Shown one piece after another: positions 57,338 to 64,000 of a stretch of DNA of 64,000 bases; position 1 is the first letter of the stretch; each line of letters starts with the position of its first letter. The position numbers and the translations under genes were made by a program. The stretch is from the NCBI RefSeq assembly GCF_014200435.1, contig NZ_JACHBR010000002.1:796501-860500 (forward strand), in the 5' to 3' direction. The stretch comes from Sphaerisporangium krabiense (lineage in GTDB: Bacteria; Actinomycetota; Actinomycetes; Streptosporangiales; Streptosporangiaceae). The notes beneath the pieces are model-generated. The model did not search any database. It was given only the letters and a program-made list of their open reading frames with translations, and was not told where the DNA came from.

Positions 57338-58927
57338 TCACATCCGGAAGACGCCGAAGCCGTGCCCGGCCGGCGCGGGGGACCCGGCGATGACGGACAG
57401 GCACAGGCCGAGCACGGTGCGGGTGTCGCGCGGGTCGATCACGCCGTCGTCGTACAGCCGCCCGGACAGGAAGAAGGGCAGCGACTCGGCCTCGATCGTC
57501 TCCTCGACCGTCCGCCGCATCGCCGCGTCGGCCTCCTCGTCGTAGACCTGGCCGCGGGCCTCGGCGGCGGCCCGGCCCACGATCGACAGCACCCCGGCGA
57601 GCTGCGCCGGGCCCATGACCGCCGACTTGGCGCTCGGCCAGGTGAACAGGAACCGCGGGTCGTAGGCCCGCCCGCACATGCCGTAGTTGCCCGCGCCGTA
57701 GGAGGCGCCCATCACGACGGTGAGGTGCGGCACGGTCGAGTTGGACACCGCGTTGATCATCATCGCGCCGTGCTTGACGATGCCGCCCCGCTCGTACTCC
57801 GTGCCGACCATGTAGCCGGTGGTGTTCTGCAGGAACAGCAGAGGCGTGCGCGCCTGGCAGGCGAGCTGGATGAACTGCGCCGCCTTGCGCGCCTCGTCGC
57901 TGAACAGCACACCCCGGGCGTTGGCGAGGACGCCGATCGGGTGCCCGTGCAGCTCGGCCCAGCCGGTGACGAGGCTCTCGCCGTACAGCGGCTTGAACTC
58001 GTCGAACTCGCTGGCGTCGACCACGCGGGCGATGACCTCGCGCGGGTCGAACGGGACGCGCAGGTCCTCCGGGACGACGCCGAGCAGCTCCTCCTCGTCG
58101 TACACGGGGAGCCGCGCGCCGCCGGGCGGGGGAGCGGGCGGGCGCCGGCCGAGGCGACGCACGACGCGGCGGCCGAGCCGCAGCGCGTCGTGCTCGTCCA
58201 GCGCCAGGTGGTCGGCGAGGCCGGAGACCCGGGCGTGCATGTCGGCGCCGCCGAGCGACTCGTCGTCGGCCTCCTCGCCGGTGGCCATCCTGACCAGCGG
58301 CGGGCCGCCGAGGAACACCTTGGCGCGCTCCTTGACCATGATCACGTGGTCGCTCATGCCCGGGACGTACGCGCCGCCCGCCGTGGAGTTGCCGAAGACG
58401 ATCGCGACGGTGGGCACGCCGGCGGCCGACAGCCGGGTCAGGTCGCGGAACACCCGCCCGCCGGGGATGAAGATCTCCTTCTGGGACGGCAGGTCGGCGC
58501 CGCCGGACTCGACCAGGTTGATCAGCGGCAGCCGGTTCTCCAGCGCGATGTCGGCGGCCCGCAGGGTCTTGCGCAGCGTCCAGGGGTTGGAGGCGCCGCC
58601 CCGCACGGTCGGGTCGTTGGCGACGATCACGCACGGCACGCCCTCGACCACCCCGATGCCGGTCACCACGCTCGCGCCGACCGGGACCCCGGCGCCCCAC
58701 CCGGCCAGCGGGGACAGTTCGAGGAACGGCGCGTCCGGGTCGAGGAGCAGTTCCACCCGCTCGCGGGCCAGCAGCTTGCCGCGCCGGTGGTGGCGCTCGG
58801 CGTACTTCGGGCCGCCGCCCGCCACCGCCTTGGCGTGCTCGGCGTCCAGGTCGCGCAGCCGGGCCAGCATGGCCGCGCGCCGCGCCCGGAACTCGGCGCT
58901 CGCGGTGTCCAGCCTGCTGTCGATCAC
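57338..58927 (-). CDS. acyl-CoA carboxylase beta subunit (carboxyltransferase)
   Basis: A 529-residue carboxyltransferase: RRGKLLARERVELLLDPD near 50, [17 protein letters not shown] near 185, FLQNTTGYMVGTEYE near 370, ASYGAGNYGMCGRAYDPRF near 410, GFGVFRM at the end. First gene of the carboxylase-hydratase-AtuA operon (AtuC/AccD2-like). No acyl-CoA dehydrogenase is present in the operon, unlike typical atu or accD2 clusters. The GTG start is preceded by GGGGAG. Confidence 0.94.
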   Translation of the reverse strand: MIDSRLDTASAEFRARRAAMLARLRDLDAEHAKAVAGGGPKYAERHHRRGKLLARERVELLLDPDAPFLELSPLAGWGAGVPVGASVVTGIGVVEGVPCVIVANDPTVRGGASNPWTLRKTLRAADIALENRLPLINLVESGGADLPSQKEIFIPGGRVFRDLTRLSAAGVPTVAIVFGNSTAGGAYVPGMSDHVIMVKERAKVFLGGPPLVRMATGEEADDESLGGADMHARVSGLADHLALDEHDALRLGRRVVRRLGRRPPAPPPGGARLPVYDEEELLGVVPEDLRVPFDPREVIARVVDASEFDEFKPLYGESLVTGWAELHGHPIGVLANARGVLFSDEARKAAQFIQLACQARTPLLFLQNTTGYMVGTEYERGGIVKHGAMMINAVSNSTVPHLTVVMGASYGAGNYGMCGRAYDPRFLFTWPSAKSAVMGPAQLAGVLSIVGRAAAEARGQVYDEEADAAMRRTVEETIEAESLPFFLSGRLYDDGVIDPRDTRTVLGLCLSVIAGSPAPAGHGFGVFRM

Positions 58928-59013
58928 GCGTCACTCCCCGGGATGCCGGTGCCCGTGGCCCAGACCGTAGTACACCGCGGCGGCGCGCACACGGCCCGGC
59001 ACGGCCCGCCCCG

Positions 59014-60645
<1,632 letters not shown>

Positions 60646-60698
60646 GCCTTGTGGGATAGAACGCTACCAGCGGGACGACTGAGAGCGCGGGGTCGCGG

Positions 60699-62057
60699 TC
60701 AGATGGCCTTGCCGGGATTCAGGATGTTCAGAGGGTCGAAGACCTGCTTGATGCCCCGCTGCACCTCGTCGGTGACCGGCCCGCTCTCCAGGCCGAGCCA
60801 GCGCCGCTTCAGCAGCCCGACGCCGTGCTCGCCCGTGAGGGTGCCGCCGAGGTCCAGGGCGGCACGGAAGACCTCGTCGGCCGCGGCCCAGACGTTCTCC
60901 GGCGGCTCGGGCAGCCCCCGGTCGAAGATGAACACCGGGTGCAGGTTGCCGTCGCCGGCGTGGGCGACTGTGCAGATCAGCACGTCGTGCCGGGCGGCGC
61001 TCCGCTCGATCTCACTGATCATGTCGGGCAGCGCCGAGCGGGGCACGCAGACGTCCTCGACCAGGCACGCGCCGAGCCGCTCCTTGGCGGTGTAGGCCAG
61101 GCGGCGGATGCCGATCAGCTCCTCGGTCTCCTCGGGCGTGGAGGACACCGCGACGAAGCCCGCGCCGTTCTCCTCGCACAGGCGCGCCATCGCGCTCGCG
61201 TCGCCGGGCGCGTCGCCCTCGGCCTGCGCGATCAGCATCGCCTGCACGCCGTCCTCGAGGCCGATGTTCTTCCAGTCGTCGATGGCCTTGAGCGTGCCCC
61301 GGTCCATCAGCTCCAGCAGCGACGGGCGGCACCCGGCGGCGACGATGGCCGCGACGGCGTCCCCGGCGGCGCGCAGCGAGGGGAACTCGGCGGCGATCGT
61401 GACCGGCGGCAGGGCGGGAGCGCGGCGCAGGCGCAGCGTGGCCGCGGTGATGACGCCGAGCGTGCCCTCCGAGCCGACGAACAGGCCGGTGAGGTCGTAG
61501 CCCGTCACGCCCTTGATCGTGCGGCGGCCGGTGTTCAGCACCCTGCCGTCGGCCAGCACGACCTCGAGGCCCAGCGTGGAGTCGCGCGTGACGCCGTACT
61601 TCACGCAGCGCAGCCCGCCCGCGTTGGTGGCGAGGTTGCCGCCGATGGTGGAGATCTCATGCGACGAGGGGTCCGGCGCGTACATCAGGCCGTGCTCGCG
61701 CGCGGCGCGGTCCAGGTCGGCGGTGATCACGCCCGGCTCGGCGACGGCGATCTCGTCGGCGGGGGACAGCTCGCGGATGGCGGTCATGCGGGCGAGCGAG
61801 AGCGTCACGCAGCCGTCCACGGCCGTCGCGCCGCCCGCCAGGCCGGTGCCCGCTCCCCGCGGGACGACGGGCACGCGGTGCTCGGTGGCCCAGCGCAGGG
61901 TGGTCACGACGTCGTCACGGGTCTGCGCCGCCACGACGCACAGCGGCGTCCCCGGCCGGAGGAACGTCTGGTCGCGCGCGTAGGAATCGGTCACGTCGGG
62001 ATCCGTCAGGACCCGTCCGTCCGGAAGGGCGTCGACCAGGGCAGGGAGAGCGTTCAC
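60699..62057 (-). CDS. GlcD-type FAD-linked oxidase (glycolate/D-lactate dehydrogenase family)
   Basis: A 452-residue flavoprotein. PCMH-type FAD domain with PVVPRGAGTGLAGGATAVDG near 57-76 and SSHEISTIGGNLATNAGGL near 131; C-terminal FAD-oxidase domain with CTVAHAGDGNLHPVFI near 363 and GEHGVGLLKRRWLG near 410. Members oxidise glycolate, D-lactate or other 2-hydroxyacids and pass electrons to quinone. GlcE/GlcF partners are not adjacent. The start is GTG 62057, seven bases from a TACAGT box. Confidence 0.93.
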   Translation of the reverse strand: MNALPALVDALPDGRVLTDPDVTDSYARDQTFLRPGTPLCVVAAQTRDDVVTTLRWATEHRVPVVPRGAGTGLAGGATAVDGCVTLSLARMTAIRELSPADEIAVAEPGVITADLDRAAREHGLMYAPDPSSHEISTIGGNLATNAGGLRCVKYGVTRDSTLGLEVVLADGRVLNTGRRTIKGVTGYDLTGLFVGSEGTLGVITAATLRLRRAPALPPVTIAAEFPSLRAAGDAVAAIVAAGCRPSLLELMDRGTLKAIDDWKNIGLEDGVQAMLIAQAEGDAPGDASAMARLCEENGAGFVAVSSTPEETEELIGIRRLAYTAKERLGACLVEDVCVPRSALPDMISEIERSAARHDVLICTVAHAGDGNLHPVFIFDRGLPEPPENVWAAADEVFRAALDLGGTLTGEHGVGLLKRRWLGLESGPVTDEVQRGIKQVFDPLNILNPGKAI

Positions 62058-62064
62058 GCCTGCG

Positions 62065-62070
62065 ACTGTA
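62065..62070 (-). promoter_or_regulatory. -10 element of a likely leaderless promoter
   Basis: On the minus strand TACAGT lies seven bases before GTG 62057, with no ribosome site. Confidence 0.4.
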
Positions 62071-62257
62071 CGTGCTGTCCCGGCGTGCCGCCGACCCGGG
62101 CACGGGGGGATTCGCCCGGACGTATGCGCCGGTCAGGCGAGGTCATCGGTGTTCCGCAAGTACCGAAAATTCGGGCTTTTCCGGGATCATGATGACGATT
62201 TCGCAACATCCTTGGTTGGCTTTACTCTACCTTTACTTTTTCCTCTAACGTCCGCTT

Positions 62258-62376
62258 TGCCGATTCTTGGGGGTTCCGACGGAGCGCTCCAAGTCTCCAC
62301 GTTGGCGCGTCCATCCCGGCGCGTCTAGGACGTCGCCCGGCGAACCCGGGTGAAGCCCGGTAAGGGCGGAGGAGGA
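62258..62376 (+). promoter_or_regulatory. structured 5' leader of the M6 protease gene
   Basis: The 326-base gap before the protease has an AT-richer promoter part (TTTACTCTACC region, possible -10 TAACGT at 62246) and then a GC-rich leader. Visible elements: CGCTTTGCCGATTCTTGGGG just after the -10, the palindrome GGAGCGCTCC (62281-62290), and nested helices CGCCC/GGGCG (62334-62338 with 62364-62368) around CCGGG-TGAAG-CCCGG (62346-62360). The outer helix directly abuts the GGAGGA ribosome site. A riboswitch is possible: the opening recalls ydaO-type (c-di-AMP) leaders of actinobacterial wall hydrolases, but the conserved 3' core of that class is not seen. Confidence 0.4.
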
Positions 62377-62383
62377 AACCCTG

Positions 62384-64000
62384 TTGTCACGCAAAATCAG
62401 GCGGCTCATCGCTGTGCTGCCGGTCGTGGGGCTGGCGGTGGCCGGGCTCTCGGTAACGGCGGCAGCGGCACCGGGGGACACCACGGTCGCGCGGTACCAG
62501 CCGAAGCCGAGCGATTACTACATCAATTACGCCTCGCCTCGGGTGCAGAGCGACGTCGCGGCGAAGTCCACCGAGAAGGTGCAGACCAACGCCAGGCTGC
62601 GCGGCGCCCCGAACGCCCAGGAGTTCGACCGTAAGTTCGCCGAGGGCAACCCGGTCGCGGCGCGCGTGCTCGCCAAGCGCGAGCAGGAGGCCGTCCGCAC
62701 GGGCAAGAACCCTTACGAGTGGCTGTACAAGAAGGCGAAGACCACGACGAAGGCCAAGCTGCTCACGCTGCTGGTCGAGTTCAACGAGAACGCCAACGAC
62801 GACTTCTCCGGGTTCAGCCACCCGAAGACGATCAACGACGCGAACGACTGTGTCACCGAGCCCCCGGGCACCAAGATCAGCGGGCCGCTGCACAACCAGA
62901 TCCCCGACCCCGCCAAGGCCGCGGGGGGTGGCAAGGACAACAACGCGATGTGGGTGAAGGACTTCAACAACGCCCACTACAACGACATGCTCTACTCCAG
63001 CAAGGGCATCACCAAGCGCGTCCGCACGGACCTGCGCGACCCTCGTGACGGCAAGCCGGGCATCGACATCGCCGGCTACACCATGAAGAACATGTACGAG
63101 GAGATGTCCAAGGGCGCCTACACCGTCAGCGGTGAGGCCCTCGGCTGGATCAAGGTCCCGCACTCCGAGGCGTGGTACGGCGCCGGCGCCTGCGGCGCGG
63201 CCGTCCAGGACACCTCCGGCCACCCCGACAACCCGCGGGGCGCCGCGCAGCTCGGCATCGACGCGGTGAACGAGCTGGTCAAGTCGAACCCCGGCTTCAA
63301 CTGGGCCGACTACGACCAGGAGGACACCTCCGACGCCGACGGCGACGGCAACTTCAAGGAGCCGGACGGCGTCATCGACCACCTGGTGCTGGTCCACGCC
63401 GGTGAGGACAAGTCCGGCGGCGGCGGCGCGCAGGGCACCTTCGCGATCTGGGCCCACTCCAGCGCGATCCCCGGCGGCTACACCATCCCGGGCACCAACG
63501 TCAAGATCTCCAACTACATCGTGCAGCCGGAGAACTCGGGCGTCGGCGTGTTCGCCCACGAGTACGGCCACGACCTCGGCCTGCCGGACCTCTACGACGC
63601 GACCGGCGCCGGCGACAGCGACGTGGAGTTCTGGGACCTCATGTCCTCCGGCTCCCACGCCGGCCCGATCTTCCAGTCCATGCCGACCCACATGGGTCTG
63701 TGGGACAAGTGGGTGCTCGGCTGGGCCAACCCGAAGGTGCTCAAGCCGGGTGACGGCAGCAAGCTCGTCACCGTGGGCCAGACCTCGCGCACGCCCAAGC
63801 TGACCGAGGACGGCGTCCGCATCAGCCTGCCCGACAAGGACGTCACGCTCACCACGCCGCACAGCGGCGCCAAGGTGTGGTGGTCGGGCAACGACCAGGA
63901 CTGGGCCGACGTCAAGCTCACCCGTGACATCGCCGTGCCCGCCGGGAACGACAGCAAGTTCTGGTTCTGGAACGACTACACGATCGAGGCCGACTGGGAC
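62384..64000 (+). CDS. immune inhibitor A-like secreted M6 metalloprotease, 3' end cut
   Basis: Secreted zinc endopeptidase. Signal peptide with KIRRL then VLPVVGLAVAGLSVTAAAA; propeptide region to about 120; LTLLVEFNENANDDF opens the M6 domain. Zinc motif HEYGHDLGLPDLYD near residues 391-404 (HExxHxxGxxD), then the Met-turn-like WDLMSSGSH. About 539 residues are present; the usual C-terminal beta/MAM-like domains lie beyond base 64000. The start is TTG 62384 with GGAGGA eight bases upstream. A normal secreted exoprotease of spore-forming actinomycetes; the leader may control translation. Confidence 0.93.
   Translation, partial: MSRKIRRLIAVLPVVGLAVAGLSVTAAAAPGDTTVARYQPKPSDYYINYASPRVQSDVAAKSTEKVQTNARLRGAPNAQEFDRKFAEGNPVAARVLAKREQEAVRTGKNPYEWLYKKAKTTTKAKLLTLLVEFNENANDDFSGFSHPKTINDANDCVTEPPGTKISGPLHNQIPDPAKAAGGGKDNNAMWVKDFNNAHYNDMLYSSKGITKRVRTDLRDPRDGKPGIDIAGYTMKNMYEEMSKGAYTVSGEALGWIKVPHSEAWYGAGACGAAVQDTSGHPDNPRGAAQLGIDAVNELVKSNPGFNWADYDQEDTSDADGDGNFKEPDGVIDHLVLVHAGEDKSGGGGAQGTFAIWAHSSAIPGGYTIPGTNVKISNYIVQPENSGVGVFAHEYGHDLGLPDLYDATGAGDSDVEFWDLMSSGSHAGPIFQSMPTHMGLWDKWVLGWANPKVLKPGDGSKLVTVGQTSRTPKLTEDGVRISLPDKDVTLTTPHSGAKVWWSGNDQDWADVKLTRDIAVPAGNDSKFWFWNDYTIEADWD

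Noticed and set aside
62163-62180. CCGAAAATTCGG followed by GCTTTT as an intrinsic terminator
   Set aside because: No plus-strand gene ends before it; the stem is too short and it lies between divergent genes.

Overview
The window is chromosomal DNA of very high G+C content (roughly 70% or more, with strong G/C bias at third codon positions). GTG and TTG starts are frequent, many start codons overlap the upstream stop (GTGA or ATGA), and several promoters look leaderless (a TANNNT box 6-8 nt before the start codon). Gene content points to a filamentous actinomycete, most likely order Streptosporangiales: Scr1-type XRE/DUF5753 regulators with DUF397, mycothiol-era DinB/TIGR03086 proteins, a MoxR-DUF58-transglutaminase operon, a PASTA-less Ser/Thr kinase with a secreted C-terminal domain, an LCP cell-wall ligase and an accD-accA-hmgL-acd leucine operon. 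The assignment to order is inference. No tRNA, rRNA, CRISPR array, insertion sequence or phage gene was seen.

Layout. 1-4.6 kb (minus): a 3'-truncated bicovalent-FAD oxidoreductase, an LCP protein and a membrane-anchored alpha/beta hydrolase. 4.7-10.2 kb (plus): sbcD-sbcC. 10.3-19.2 kb (plus): a four-gene envelope operon made of a fibronectin-III/SH3-like membrane protein, a MoxR ATPase with a very long repetitive N-terminus, a DUF58 protein and a transglutaminase-like membrane protein whose catalytic Cys and His are replaced. 19.4-24.1 kb (plus): a free-standing topoisomerase-type C4 zinc-finger protein, an M50B-like peptidase, a small membrane protein, a SnoaL-like protein, CorA and a mycothiol-dependent-enzyme-like protein. 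24.1-29.7 kb: a fused alpha/beta E1 dehydrogenase, a secreted three-repeat protein, an Scr1-type regulator fused to DUF397, and a divergent small protein. 29.8-32.3 kb (minus): PadR-ABC ATPase-ABC permease. 32.4-38.8 kb: a TetR regulator divergent from a leucine/isovalerate degradation operon. 39-43.5 kb: GNAT, an HTH protein, psuK and psuG. 43.6-46.6 kb: a phytoene-dehydrogenase-like oxidoreductase, then two damaged genes (a GT39 mannosyltransferase-like gene lacking its catalytic part, and a ferritin-like gene interrupted by an in-frame TAG). 46.7-50.6 kb: two TetR genes, a SnoaL-like plus leucine-rich-repeat operon, and a quinone oxidoreductase behind a MerR-type promoter. 50.6-52.8 kb (minus): an Scr1-type regulator with two small partner proteins and a DinB protein. 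52.8-58.9 kb (minus): an AtuA/enoyl-CoA hydratase/biotin-dependent carboxylase operon. 59-62 kb (minus): a Ser/Thr kinase with a SapA-like secreted domain and a GlcD-type FAD oxidase. 62.4 kb to the end (plus): an InhA-like M6 metalloprotease with a structured leader, cut by the window edge.

Two acyl-CoA carboxylase systems lie 20 kb apart: one completes isovaleryl-CoA breakdown, the other resembles the acyclic-terpene (Atu) or accD2/accA2 type. The most useful leads are regulatory. Several near-perfect palindromes sit exactly where autoregulation would be expected: in front of padR, at three places around the leucine-operon tetR, as a tandem pair in front of tetR/SnoaL-LRR, and as an 18-bp perfect palindrome before the Scr1-type operon. 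Other leads are unusual architectures: the DUF397 fusion, the free C4 zinc finger, the enlarged MoxR, the degenerate transglutaminase and the SapA-tailed kinase.
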